The notes: a model not told the origin generated them from the letters alone. Counted from the first letter of the stretch, positions 7,340 to 15,113 are shown. The stretch is DNA of 15,168 bases from an uncultured Treponema sp. (GCA_905373565.1 CAJPTT010000013.1:1-15168), one strand, 5' to 3'. Program-made: numbers and translations.

Positions 7340-7362
7340 AAAGAACTATGGTTCTTTTTATA
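7335..7362 (+). terminator. Rho-independent terminator of gatCAB, stem includes the gatB stop codon
   Basis: TATAAAAAGAAC and GTTCTTTTTATA form a perfect 12-bp stem around the loop TATG. The T-rich 3' arm and the following T-rich stretch (7363-7383) provide the U-tract. The 5' arm begins two bases before the gatB TAA (7337-7339), so terminator and coding end overlap. Confidence 0.7.
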
Positions 7363-7390
7363 TACTTTTATATTTCTTTTTCTCTCTACC

Positions 7391-7419
7391 TTGCGACAAA
7401 TGGAAAGTTATAGTAAAAT
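7391..7419 (+). promoter_or_regulatory. Candidate sigma-70-type promoter of the adenylate cyclase operon
   Basis: TTGCGA (7391-7396), a 17-base spacer and TAAAAT (7414-7419) make a plausible promoter just after the gatB terminator. This leaves a leader of roughly 100 bases before the cyclase ATG at 7528. Confidence 0.45.
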
Positions 7420-7479
7420 TATACTGTTATAGATAGTCATAGAATATAGTGAGTTAAATATGGAAATCCGCTCATTAGT

Positions 7480-7502
7480 ATAGTTTTTCTCAGGAAAACT
7501 AT
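7480..7502 (+). other. Leader hairpin before the adenylate cyclase gene
   Basis: ATAGTTTT and AAAACTAT pair as an 8-bp stem with a seven-base loop, 15 bases before the ribosome binding site GGAG (7518-7521). It could influence translation or mRNA stability; no known riboswitch class was recognised. Confidence 0.4.
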
Positions 7503-7527
7503 GGCTATTCCGAATACGGAGAAATAA

Positions 7528-9432
7528 ATGTCAGAGCAAAATAAAAAAATGAAGCAGGAGAAAGTACGTTTCCCCATAAGTGCAAAATTGGTTATGATGA
7601 TTTCCTTTTTGCTCATTATTGCACTCGGTACTATTACCCTCTTGGTAACGTGGTTCGGCAGTGAAGACGTTCAGATTACTGCGGAAGAAAACAACCGGAC
7701 GGTCAATGCGCAGGCTGCAAACTCAGTCGAAAGTGAACTGTCTTCGATCAGAGCAAACGCTTTCTTGCTTTTGGATTTAATCAATACGGCCGAAAGCTCG
7801 AGTAGTTTTTCAAAACGGGCCGCTACCTTTTATTTTGAACGGAATCCTTCCGTTGCGGCTGTGCTCGTTACCGATTCACGGCGTTCCGACGGTGTCGACC
7901 GTACGCTGTTGAATACGACATTCTTTTTAGCCCATGAACTCGATCCTTCGCTTGTCGAAACATTTTTAACGCAAGAACGAGAGGCATCGGCTCAAGTAGA
8001 GCAGGGAATTATGAAAATTCTCAATGCCGCACCGCTTTTTAATCAGCCGATGTTGGTCTTGTTTTATCCGTATAAAGAAAAAGGCCTGTCGCAAGGGCTC
8101 GCAGTATTCTTTTCTGCAGAAAAGCTCTCGGACAGCTTCGGACAGGGAACATTGCAAACAACATATCTCGTAAACGATACGGGCGCTGTGCTTATTCACC
8201 CCGATTTTGATCTGATCCGCCGCGGTACAAATGTCGCCTCTTTTCCGCTTTTTACTCAAATGAGAGAGAATGGAGATACCAACCGGCAGATACTGTTTCA
8301 AGATGAGACCGGTAAAAAATACTTCGGATCATACACACGGCTTTCGCTCGGCGATGCGGCTGTTCTTACTACGGCTGAAGCAGCGCAAGTGCTTGAGCCC
8401 GTCAACGATACGGCGAAGCGAAATCTCTATTTAAGTATAGCGGTGCTCGCACTGTCGGCGATGTTCGTGTGGTTTGTATCAAAAACCATCAGTACGCCGA
8501 TTAAGCAATTGACTGTCGCAGCTCATCAAATTGAAGCCGGCGAATATGAGCTTGACTTAAAGCCGAAAACGCGTGACGAAGTCGGACTGTTAACTTCCAG
8601 CTTCGTACAGATGGGAAAGGGGCTTGCAGAACGGGAACGCTTAAAGGATTCGTTCGGAAGGTTTATCAATAAGGAGATCGCGGAGCTTGCGGCGCAAGGG
8701 CGATTGGCGCTCGGCGGCGAAACCAAAGAGGCGACGATATTCTTTTCCGATATTCGCTCGTTTACCGCCATTTCTGAAAAACTGCAGCCGTTTGAAGTCG
8801 TCGGCTTTTTAAATGAATACATGACTCAGATGGTCGAATGTGTCAATGATACCCACGGCGTCGTTGATAAGTTTATCGGCGATGCCATTATGGCTGTATG
8901 GGGAGCCCCGACGAGTGCCGGTTCTCCGCGTGACGATGCGTTGAACTGTATCCGCGCAGCGCTCCGTATGAGGGCGGCTTTAATGCAGTTTAACCGCGGA
9001 CGGGGCGGCGATAAAAAGCCGATTATCCGCATCGGCTGCGGTATCAATTCAGGCCCCGTCGTTGCAGGGCAAATCGGTTCTCAAAAGCGTATGGAATATA
9101 CGGTTATCGGCGATGCGGTAAACCTTGCATCCCGAACGGAGGCTTTGAATAAACCGATGGGTACCGATATCCTTATCACCGAATACACCTACAAGCTGGT
9201 ACATGATCAGGTTCTGGTAGAAGAGATGCCGTCCGTTACCGTAAAGGGAAAGGAAAAACCGCTCCGTATGTTTGCGGTTGTTAATATGCCCAAAGAAACA
9301 GGCATTCCCGGTGCAGGCGAAAAAGGCCCGACAAGTCTTAATCAAATTAGAAATGTCTTGGGAATCCCTATTCCCGATTTTGCAAAGGTAAATCTTAATG
9401 AAGACGAAAAAAAATACAAAATCCAATCCTAG
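7528..9432 (+). CDS. Membrane adenylate cyclase (class III) with Cache and HAMP domains
   Basis: A 634-residue inner-membrane sensor predicted to make cAMP from ATP. TM1 is at about 21-42. The periplasmic Cache-type domain, about 43-298, contains TYLVNDTGAVLIHPD and GSYTRLSLGDAAVLTT, typical of dCache folds. TM2 is at about 299-320, HAMP about 318-370, and the class III cyclase domain about 400-575. Catalytic residues visible: metal-binding Asp408 (FFSDIRSFT) and Asp452 (DKFIGDAIMAVWGAP); adenine-specifying Lys448 and Asp529 (YTVIGDAVNLASR); transition-state Asn532 and Arg536. The Lys/Asp pair indicates ATP rather than GTP. GGAG (7518-7521) sits six bases before the start. The gene overlaps the next one by 35 bases, implying co-translation with the FecR-like protein. 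I recall a cyclase gene beside a similar pair in T. pallidum (the TP0483-TP0485 area), but this is unchecked. Confidence 0.93.
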   Translation: MSEQNKKMKQEKVRFPISAKLVMMISFLLIIALGTITLLVTWFGSEDVQITAEENNRTVNAQAANSVESELSSIRANAFLLLDLINTAESSSSFSKRAATFYFERNPSVAAVLVTDSRRSDGVDRTLLNTTFFLAHELDPSLVETFLTQEREASAQVEQGIMKILNAAPLFNQPMLVLFYPYKEKGLSQGLAVFFSAEKLSDSFGQGTLQTTYLVNDTGAVLIHPDFDLIRRGTNVASFPLFTQMRENGDTNRQILFQDETGKKYFGSYTRLSLGDAAVLTTAEAAQVLEPVNDTAKRNLYLSIAVLALSAMFVWFVSKTISTPIKQLTVAAHQIEAGEYELDLKPKTRDEVGLLTSSFVQMGKGLAERERLKDSFGRFINKEIAELAAQGRLALGGETKEATIFFSDIRSFTAISEKLQPFEVVGFLNEYMTQMVECVNDTHGVVDKFIGDAIMAVWGAPTSAGSPRDDALNCIRAALRMRAALMQFNRGRGGDKKPIIRIGCGINSGPVVAGQIGSQKRMEYTVIGDAVNLASRTEALNKPMGTDILITEYTYKLVHDQVLVEEMPSVTVKGKEKPLRMFAVVNMPKETGIPGAGEKGPTSLNQIRNVLGIPIPDFAKVNLNEDEKKYKIQS

Positions 9433-12169
9433 TTTTACAAATACCGGCGCGGATATTTCCGTTGTTATCTTGTCGCTGTTGATATTTTTTGCGTCTTCGT
9501 TTTTATTTGTGAAAAATCTCAATAGAACTTTTTCACGTAATGATAAGACACCGGTCGCAACCGTACAGTATAAGTATAAATCGGTACAGCGTAAATTTCT
9601 TGACCGTGCCGTCTGGGATCGTCCTCAGCAAAATTCTCCCGTGTATAACGGCGATACGATACGTACTTCCCCTGAAGCGGAGGCAACACTGTATTTTGTC
9701 GACCGCAACATCGTAGAACTCGGTTCAAATACGATGATTCAGGTGTTTGTCAATAACGAAGAATCTCGCATTGATTTGGCAAACGGCCTTGTATCGGTTG
9801 AAACTTCCGACTCTTCCAATATGGTGGTCAGCTCTGAAACTACCACGGCAAAGGTTTCAAAAGGTTCTTCCTTCCGTGCGGATAAAAGCGGCGAAGGAAA
9901 TCTGCAGCTTGTCGTAGAAAAAGGTGAAGCCGCCGTTATCGGACAAGACGGAGTGGAAAAAACGGAACTACTGACAGAAGGTGCGGTTATACAGACGGGA
10001 ATACAAGCCTCTTTGGTAGTAGTCAGTCCCGGCAAAAACGTAAGGTTACTCGATCAGAGCGGAAACGGTACCGATGTCCTCTTCCAATGGCAAAGTTCTT
10101 TACCCACCGATGAAAAACTAATACTTGAGACTTCTCCGCTTGGCAATTTTTCGGAAGAGGTACAAAAATATACGGTTACCGGTTTGAATGAATACACACT
10201 TGCAAAGCAGAATCGATCATTTTATTGGAGATTGTATTCTGATTCAGGCAGTGAGTCCTATGTTAGCGCTCAATCCGGCAAGGTGAATATCATTGATGCC
10301 CCTGCTCCGGTACTGTTGGAACCCGCAGTCGGAGCTGAGTATACCTATACGGAAGCATCCCCTGCCATCCGTTTCTTATGGGAGGGAAATTCTCTTGTCG
10401 CTTCTTATTTGCTGGAAGTTGCGGATAACCCCGAACTGACAAATCCTCAATTAAGCCGGTTTATCAATACCCAGTCGCTGACGTTGTCTGACTTTGCCGA
10501 AGGTACGTGGTACTGGCGCGTTACTCCTCGCTATCTTATCGCCGCTGAAAGTGCTCCTGAAGCCTCGAAAACAGCCTTCTTTCATGTAGAGCAGCAATCC
10601 GCTGCAGCTGAAACTCCGCAGGTATTGTTTCCTCAGGCAACGGCAGAAACCGCGCATGGAAAAGAAATGGCCTTTGCATGGAAAACCATCTCAGAAACAA
10701 AGTCTTATCGGCTGAAAGTTGCAAAAGACGCTGAAATGAAGACGGTCGTAGTCGATACAATCGTTGAATCGAATTCTTTTAAACTTGACGATGCGGCAGC
10801 GGTTCTGCCTAACGGCGAATACTATTGGACGATATCGGGAATCGATTCAAAGGGAACCGAGACGGCTGTTTCGGCGCCGGTTAAATTTCAAACGATTAAC
10901 ACCGATTATATGTTGCGCGGTATTTTCCCGCCTAACGGATATGTAATCGCGGATACCCTCTGTCCCGATACCCGCTTTACGTGGAAAACAAATATTGAAA
11001 CGGAAAAACATTTTCAAGTGTCCGCTTCTAAAGATTTCTCAACGCTTGCCGTCGACATTAAAACATCGGGTAACGGCATTGAAGGAATCTCTTTACCCCA
11101 AGGTGAATGGTACTGGCGAGTTATTGCCGACAGCGATGCAGGGCTTTTAAAAGCTGAAACAAAGAATTTTACTATTGCCCCTCCATTGGAAAAACCGACC
11201 TTATACGATGTTGGCAGTATGGTTGTCGTTTTTCCTGAAGGAAAAACAAAATTTGTGTGGTCTCCCGTTAAAGGTGCGGATTATTATCAGATACGTATAG
11301 CAAAAATCGGTAATGAGGATTCGCCTTTATACGAGAATTTATTTATTACGGATACTAAGGTTGAAATGGCTTTACAGAATTTTGAAGGAGGAAATCATCG
11401 AATTAGTATTCAAGGTTTTGCCGCAGCATCCGTAACATCTACACGGCGCTATGGCCTTGCAGTCGATCACGATTTCAGACTTAAGCATTTAAAACCGGTA
11501 GATTTACTGTATCCTGCCGATAATGCAAGAATTAATGGGCTGGAGGCAGCACTCAATCCGTTTACCTTTAAATGGCAGACAGATGCTCCGCCTGCTTCAT
11601 CCAGACTCATATTGAAAAAATCCGGTACTGCTAAGCCGGTTTTTGAAGTATCTAATCCTGCTGTGGAAATAAAGGCTCCTCCGCTTGAAGAGGGTAGGTA
11701 TTCATGGGAAATAAAGGCAACAGTACCCGAAGGCTTTGATATTTCATCGCGTAAACGGTTTGCATTTACCGTTTTACCGGTGCCTCCGTTGCCGCAGACT
11801 GTGTTTAGTTTTCCGGAAGCGGGAGACGTGTTGAATGCCGCTTTCTTTAAAGAGAATCGCAGTATAGATTTTATATGGAGTTCTGTGAAAGATGCTACCC
11901 ATTATCGTTTTAGACTTCTTGATGCTTCCGGTCGTTTAATATTTACAACCGATATCCCCGCAGATAGTTCAAAGCAGCAGAGTATCAGCTTTAAAGACAT
12001 TGCGAAATTATCCCGCGGTACCTTCTTTGCAGAAGTGAGGGCGCAGCGGCGGTTAAGTAACGGAAAAGTATTTCAAGACGGTACTGTTGCACGGATGCAT
12101 TTTGAAATAGATATTCCAAAGGCAAGAACGGTGTCGACAGATGAAACGGGAGTTTTATATGGGAAATAA
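9398..12169 (+). CDS. Membrane-anchored FecR-domain protein with seven FN3-like repeats
   Basis: A 923-residue protein. A short cytoplasmic lysine-rich start is followed by one membrane helix at about 20-42, and the rest should lie in the periplasm. Residues about 58-190 are a FecR domain: VYNGDTIRTSPEAEATLYF, then IVELGSNTMIQV, LANGLVSVE, and a VSKGSSFRA region. Seven modules of about 100 residues follow, each opening with F-x-W at 229, 326, 426, 527, 619, 724 and 825, several with a Y/W-W-x-(V/I) strand such as GTWYWRV or GEWYWRV; this is a fibronectin type III-like pattern. No protease, kinase or enzyme motif was seen, and no sigma factor or TonB receptor gene lies next to it, so the classic FecR anti-sigma role is not supported. 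It probably acts as a scaffold or envelope sensor. AAAGG precedes the ATG, which lies inside the cyclase gene. Confidence 0.8.
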   Translation: MKTKKNTKSNPSFTNTGADISVVILSLLIFFASSFLFVKNLNRTFSRNDKTPVATVQYKYKSVQRKFLDRAVWDRPQQNSPVYNGDTIRTSPEAEATLYFVDRNIVELGSNTMIQVFVNNEESRIDLANGLVSVETSDSSNMVVSSETTTAKVSKGSSFRADKSGEGNLQLVVEKGEAAVIGQDGVEKTELLTEGAVIQTGIQASLVVVSPGKNVRLLDQSGNGTDVLFQWQSSLPTDEKLILETSPLGNFSEEVQKYTVTGLNEYTLAKQNRSFYWRLYSDSGSESYVSAQSGKVNIIDAPAPVLLEPAVGAEYTYTEASPAIRFLWEGNSLVASYLLEVADNPELTNPQLSRFINTQSLTLSDFAEGTWYWRVTPRYLIAAESAPEASKTAFFHVEQQSAAAETPQVLFPQATAETAHGKEMAFAWKTISETKSYRLKVAKDAEMKTVVVDTIVESNSFKLDDAAAVLPNGEYYWTISGIDSKGTETAVSAPVKFQTINTDYMLRGIFPPNGYVIADTLCPDTRFTWKTNIETEKHFQVSASKDFSTLAVDIKTSGNGIEGISLPQGEWYWRVIADSDAGLLKAETKNFTIAPPLEKPTLYDVGSMVVVFPEGKTKFVWSPVKGADYYQIRIAKIGNEDSPLYENLFITDTKVEMALQNFEGGNHRISIQGFAAASVTSTRRYGLAVDHDFRLKHLKPVDLLYPADNARINGLEAALNPFTFKWQTDAPPASSRLILKKSGTAKPVFEVSNPAVEIKAPPLEEGRYSWEIKATVPEGFDISSRKRFAFTVLPVPPLPQTVFSFPEAGDVLNAAFFKENRSIDFIWSSVKDATHYRFRLLDASGRLIFTTDIPADSSKQQSISFKDIAKLSRGTFFAEVRAQRRLSNGKVFQDGTVARMHFEIDIPKARTVSTDETGVLYGK

Positions 12170-13388
12170 ATACGGTGTGCTTGCCGGATTCTTCTTTTTC
12201 TGTCTTATTCCATTATTTGCACAAGAAGCTTCTAATGTCGGACATGAAGTGAAACGAGCGGAAAATGGTAGGAAAAAATATTTTCTCAAAGAGACAGATG
12301 AAGGCGTCACGCTTATCCAGCGGCTTTCTTGGGAATCGTTGGACGATATTTTAGGATTTGAATTTGACCTTGAACAACAGGATAGAAAAACAAAAATATG
12401 GCGAAGCATAGATAAACGCACAGTAACGACTAATTATGTAGATGTCTCTTTGCCTCCCGGTGATTACCGTTTTTGCGTGCGGGTTATCAATCTTTTAGGG
12501 CAAAAAGAAGATGCAAGTGAACACCGTAACTTTTCCATTCGTATCGCATATCAGCCGGAAGTTACTGCAGTTTCTCCCCAAGTTATCAACTTCGATGAAT
12601 TGGAAGAACAAAAGCTTACCATAACCGGTAAGAATTTCCATGAAGAGACGGCTTTTATTCTTACGAATGATTTAAGCGGATCGGTTTTACACGGAACTAT
12701 TGTGGAGTTAAAAGATAACGGTACGCATGCCGTCGTTGCCTTTGAATTTGCTAAAGCGAATCCGGGAACCTATAAATTTGCAGCGATTGATCCAAGCGAG
12801 CTTTCGGCGGAAAAAGATGATATTGTGTTCCGATTCCAAAAACCGTTCGATATATTTATTTCCGCTGACTATGTTTTTAACGGTTTGTTCGGGAATCAAA
12901 TATTAGGAAAGAAAGAATATTTCAATACGAATATTGCGCCTTTGGCGGGCGGTATACGGCTGACTGTTGTTCCGATAAAACGGGTTTACGGAAATTTCGG
13001 TTTTAACCTTACCGGTTCCGGCGCCTATTTGAAAAAGAAAGATAAAAGTGAAGGATATACGATTAAAGCCGGCTTATTATTCGCGAGTCTGAATGCTGCT
13101 TATTTTGTACCGATCATTAAGCGCCGTTTGGTATTCGATGCTCATGCGGGCATGGGCGCAGCTTTTCTGGTGAACACTCAATTTACCTACAATGCTGCGG
13201 AAAAGCTAACAAGCGATAAGGCTTGGTATTGGGGATTGACGTTCAATGCCGGTACGGCCTTGTATGTGTATGTATATAAAAAGCTGTATCTTGAGGTCAA
13301 CCTTGATCACGTTATTCCGATCCGGCAAGGAAACGGATTTCCGAAATATATTATTCAGCCGCAATTTGGTATCGGATGGGAATTCTAA
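12159..13388 (+). CDS. Secreted protein with FN3/IPT-like domains and C-terminal beta-barrel, probable outer-membrane protein
   Basis: A 409-residue protein. Residues 1-21 form a signal peptide (hydrophobic FFFFCLIPLFA, cleavage likely before QEA). Residues about 40-130 look FN3-like (RLSWESLDD, then LPPGDYRFCVRV), echoing the modules of the preceding gene. About 133-215 resembles an IPT/TIG Ig-like domain (EVTAVSPQVI, KLTITGKNF, NPGTYKF). From about 230 the sequence alternates in strands (DIFISADYVF, YGNFGFNLTGSGAYL, FDAHAGMGAAFLV) and ends in GIGWEF with a terminal Phe, as in small OmpA/OmpW-like barrels. Start 12159 is chosen because GGGAG (12148-12152) stands six bases before it; the upstream in-frame ATG 12141 is poorer. 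It overlaps the FecR-type gene by 11 bases and is the last gene of the operon. An adhesin or structural role is possible but unproven. Confidence 0.72.
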   Translation: MGNKYGVLAGFFFFCLIPLFAQEASNVGHEVKRAENGRKKYFLKETDEGVTLIQRLSWESLDDILGFEFDLEQQDRKTKIWRSIDKRTVTTNYVDVSLPPGDYRFCVRVINLLGQKEDASEHRNFSIRIAYQPEVTAVSPQVINFDELEEQKLTITGKNFHEETAFILTNDLSGSVLHGTIVELKDNGTHAVVAFEFAKANPGTYKFAAIDPSELSAEKDDIVFRFQKPFDIFISADYVFNGLFGNQILGKKEYFNTNIAPLAGGIRLTVVPIKRVYGNFGFNLTGSGAYLKKKDKSEGYTIKAGLLFASLNAAYFVPIIKRRLVFDAHAGMGAAFLVNTQFTYNAAEKLTSDKAWYWGLTFNAGTALYVYVYKKLYLEVNLDHVIPIRQGNGFPKYIIQPQFGIGWEF

Positions 13389-13440
13389 AGAGTTGTGAAT
13401 CTGCAAAAAACTCAAGCTGGCTTTTAGAGGTTTCCAATAC

Positions 13441-14367
13441 TTAATCTTGATATTCGATTGGTTCTACCATTCGGTCTTTTGATAGAACCGTATTAGGGAA
13501 TATCTCTTGAGCATCTTTGAGAAGCTGCTTTAAATCATGATCCGTATAGCGGGGACTGTAGTGAATAAGCGCCATCTTTTTTACCGCGGCATCTCGTGCA
13601 ATTCGGGCTGCCTGCGTGCAAGTCATGTGTTTTTTTTCAGCAGCATCCTGTTCCATACCTTTTTCAAACATTGATTCACACACTAAGAAGTCGGAACCGG
13701 CAACTTCCGGCGCAATAGTCGGAAGATATTTCGTATCGGTTACAAAGCTGAATTTCCGGCCGCTGCGGGGGGCTCCGAGTACTTGGCTGCTTTCTACGAC
13801 AGTACCGTCTGCCGCTTCTACCGCTATTCCTGCCTGCAACTTTGACCAAAGCGGCCCGCATGGGACATTAAGCCTGCGAGCCGCTTCCGGGTCGAAGGCG
13901 CCGGGACGCGGAAACTCTTCAAATACATAGCCGAGGCAGGGCTTGGTATGTTCAAGCCAAAAAGCCCGTACTTGAAACTCATCGGTTTTATACACAATGC
14001 CGGGTTCAGTAACTTCTTGAATGATAATTTCATAATTGATATACATATCGAGAACTTGCCGGCTTGTTTCAACATATTCTTTAATTTTCGGCGGGCCGAT
14101 AATATAGAGCGGCTCATCGCGGTCAACCTGCGCCGATAACATCAGAATTCCCGGCAAACCCGTTACATGATCCGCATGAGTATGACTGATAAAGATGGTA
14201 TTGATTTTTTTCCATCGAAGATTTAAACGGCGCAGAGATACTTGTGTGCCTTCCCCTGCATCAAAAAGAAATAAATCGCCCTCACGGCGAAGCAGCACCG
14301 AAGTAAGATGGCGGTACGGTAGAGGCATCATGCCCCCGCAACCCAAGATAAACGCTTCAAGATTCAT
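13441..14367 (-). CDS. rnz: Ribonuclease Z (tRNA 3' endonuclease)
   Basis: Zinc metallo-beta-lactamase-fold nuclease that cuts pre-tRNA after the discriminator base so that CCA can be added. It has 308 residues, the normal length for the short bacterial form. Visible: LGCGGMMPLPYRHLTS, the FDAGEGTQ motif, the metal motif His62-x-His64-x-Asp66-His67 (SHTHADH) followed by TGLPG, further metal ligands His140 (LEHTKPCLGY), Asp211 (FVTDTKY) and His269 (LIHYSPRY), plus His247 (KKHMTCTQAA). GPPKIKEYV marks the segment near the exosite arm. No Shine-Dalgarno sequence precedes the ATG; a promoter close by suggests a leaderless mRNA. It is convergent with the preceding operon, with 52 bases between them and no convincing shared terminator. 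The divergent tRNA-Val gene lacks an encoded CCA, the substrate type RNase Z serves. Confidence 0.95.
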   Translation of the reverse strand: MNLEAFILGCGGMMPLPYRHLTSVLLRREGDLFLFDAGEGTQVSLRRLNLRWKKINTIFISHTHADHVTGLPGILMLSAQVDRDEPLYIIGPPKIKEYVETSRQVLDMYINYEIIIQEVTEPGIVYKTDEFQVRAFWLEHTKPCLGYVFEEFPRPGAFDPEAARRLNVPCGPLWSKLQAGIAVEAADGTVVESSQVLGAPRSGRKFSFVTDTKYLPTIAPEVAGSDFLVCESMFEKGMEQDAAEKKHMTCTQAARIARDAAVKKMALIHYSPRYTDHDLKQLLKDAQEIFPNTVLSKDRMVEPIEYQD

Positions 14368-14378
14368 ATATGTAAAAC

Positions 14379-14407
14379 AGTATACCTATTTTAGGGCTTG
14401 ACGTAAA
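14379..14407 (-). promoter_or_regulatory. Candidate rnz promoter giving a leaderless mRNA
   Basis: On the minus strand, TTTACG (14402-14407), 17 bases, then TATACT (14379-14384). The expected transcription start falls about five bases before the rnz ATG, and no ribosome binding site is visible there. Confidence 0.5.
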
Positions 14408-14426
14408 TAGTAAAATAGGATAGACT
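14398..14426 (+). promoter_or_regulatory. Candidate promoter of tRNA-Val
   Basis: TTGACG (14398-14403), a 17-base spacer and TAGACT (14421-14426) put the transcription start about 15-20 bases before the tRNA. Its -35 shares bases 14402-14403 with the rnz -35 on the other strand, so polymerase could probably not occupy both at once. Confidence 0.6.
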
Positions 14427-14449
14427 CTTTTTCGTTATTTATCGAATGC

Positions 14450-14523
14450 GGGCAATTAGCTCAGTTGGTTAGAGTACAAGCATGACACGCTTGGGGTCGC
14501 TGGTTCGATTCCAGCATTGCCCA
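14450..14523 (+). tRNA. tRNA-Val (anticodon GAC)
   Basis: A 74-base tRNA with a complete cloverleaf. The acceptor stem GGGCAAT/ATTGCCC is perfect. The D stem GCTC/GAGT has one G-T pair, with GG in the D loop. The anticodon stem is CAAGC/GCTTG with loop ATGACAC, anticodon GAC at 14484-14486. The variable loop is GGGTC and the T arm GCTGG-TTCGATT-CCAGC. The discriminator is A, as expected for valine. CCA is not encoded (TACC follows), so 3' processing and CCA addition are required. Confidence 0.96.
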
Positions 14524-14630
14524 TACCGCATAAGTCCGTACGAGAAATAATCCCTATTAATCAAACAATTCAATACAAAAGGTATTAAAGCCGATTGCAA
14601 CCTTATTATTTTAGCAATGGGAGGGCAACG

Positions 14631-15065
14631 ATGGCAAAATATAAAAAAAGGTTACCGTATATATGCTTTATCTTGCTGGCATTAGGAAGTATCGCTTGTA
14701 AATCTGAAGGACGGCAAAATACAGTTCGTTCCTGTGCTTCAAACGCAAAGGTCAAAACTGTTGCGGGGGGCGAAAAGCCGATTACTCGTGTGGTAATTGA
14801 CGATAGAGCATTGGTAGCTTTTACTAAACAAAAAGTAACAGCTGTCTATTGTGTTGCGATGGGAGCGTCGTGAGGCGGTACTATTGTAGATCCGACCGTG
14901 ATTGTCGGAATGCCGAAAGATATTAACGACTATGATAAATTTGAAGCAAACGGAATAGACGTATATATGAAAAAAGGAACCAACACGCTTGACGGCACCG
15001 TAACAATAACTGCGGAAAGCTCATTTTGGCAAGATATATTTATCGTAAAAGGAATAGCTCAATAG
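14631..15065 (+). CDS. Probable selenocysteine-containing HesB-like lipoprotein (in-frame TGA at 14871)
   Basis: From ATG 14631 (GGGAGGG at 14619-14625) the frame gives 80 residues, meets TGA at 14871-14873, then continues in the same frame for 63 codons to TAG at 15063. Read through, it is a 144-residue protein with Sec at position 81. Residues 1-22 are a lipoprotein signal (KKRLPY, hydrophobic core, LGSIAC; lipidated Cys23). The remainder resembles a HesB/IscA-like domain: ITRVVIDDRAL, VYCVAMGASUGG, MPKDINDYDKFEANGIDVYM, then a strand-rich tail ending FIVKG. In HesB-like proteins the matching position is the conserved Cys of a GCSG-type motif, and Sec-containing HesB-like proteins with UGG are a known prokaryotic family. 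The C-terminal CxC of true IscA is absent. A possible SECIS hairpin follows the TGA. The alternative is a nonsense-mutated pseudogene. Standard calling would give an 80-residue lipoprotein and a 51-residue ORF from 14910. Confidence 0.65.
14891..14909 (+). promoter_or_regulatory. Candidate bacterial SECIS stem-loop
   Basis: TCCGAC and GTCGGA form a perfect 6-bp stem around the loop CGTGATT, starting 17 bases after the TGA. The loop begins 24 bases downstream, within the usual 16-37 base window, and has a G among its first two bases, as bacterial SECIS rules require. A weaker alternative fold (CGGT 14876-14879 with ACCG 14895-14898) competes with it. Confidence 0.5.
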
Positions 15066-15113
15066 AAAACGGTCGGCAGTTAATTAACGGGTATTTCAGT
15101 CAATGTGTAATTA

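Noticed and set aside
9049..9522. A 157-codon minus-strand frame overlapping the cyclase and FecR-type genes
   Set aside because: It lies opposite the highly conserved cyclase catalytic region and has no family features; it is a shadow frame.
13389..13440. Bidirectional terminator between the outer-membrane protein gene and rnz
   Set aside because: Only a 5-bp GAGTT/AACTC pairing with a long loop is present; too weak to call.
14524..14630. Separate promoter for the lipoprotein gene
   Set aside because: TATTAT at 14604-14609 resembles a -10, but no -35 is present at a proper distance. Co-transcription with the tRNA is equally possible.
14910..15065. Independent 51-residue gene starting at ATG 14910
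   Set aside because: There is no ribosome binding site before it, and its product is better explained as the C-terminal half of the HesB-like domain that begins upstream of the TGA.
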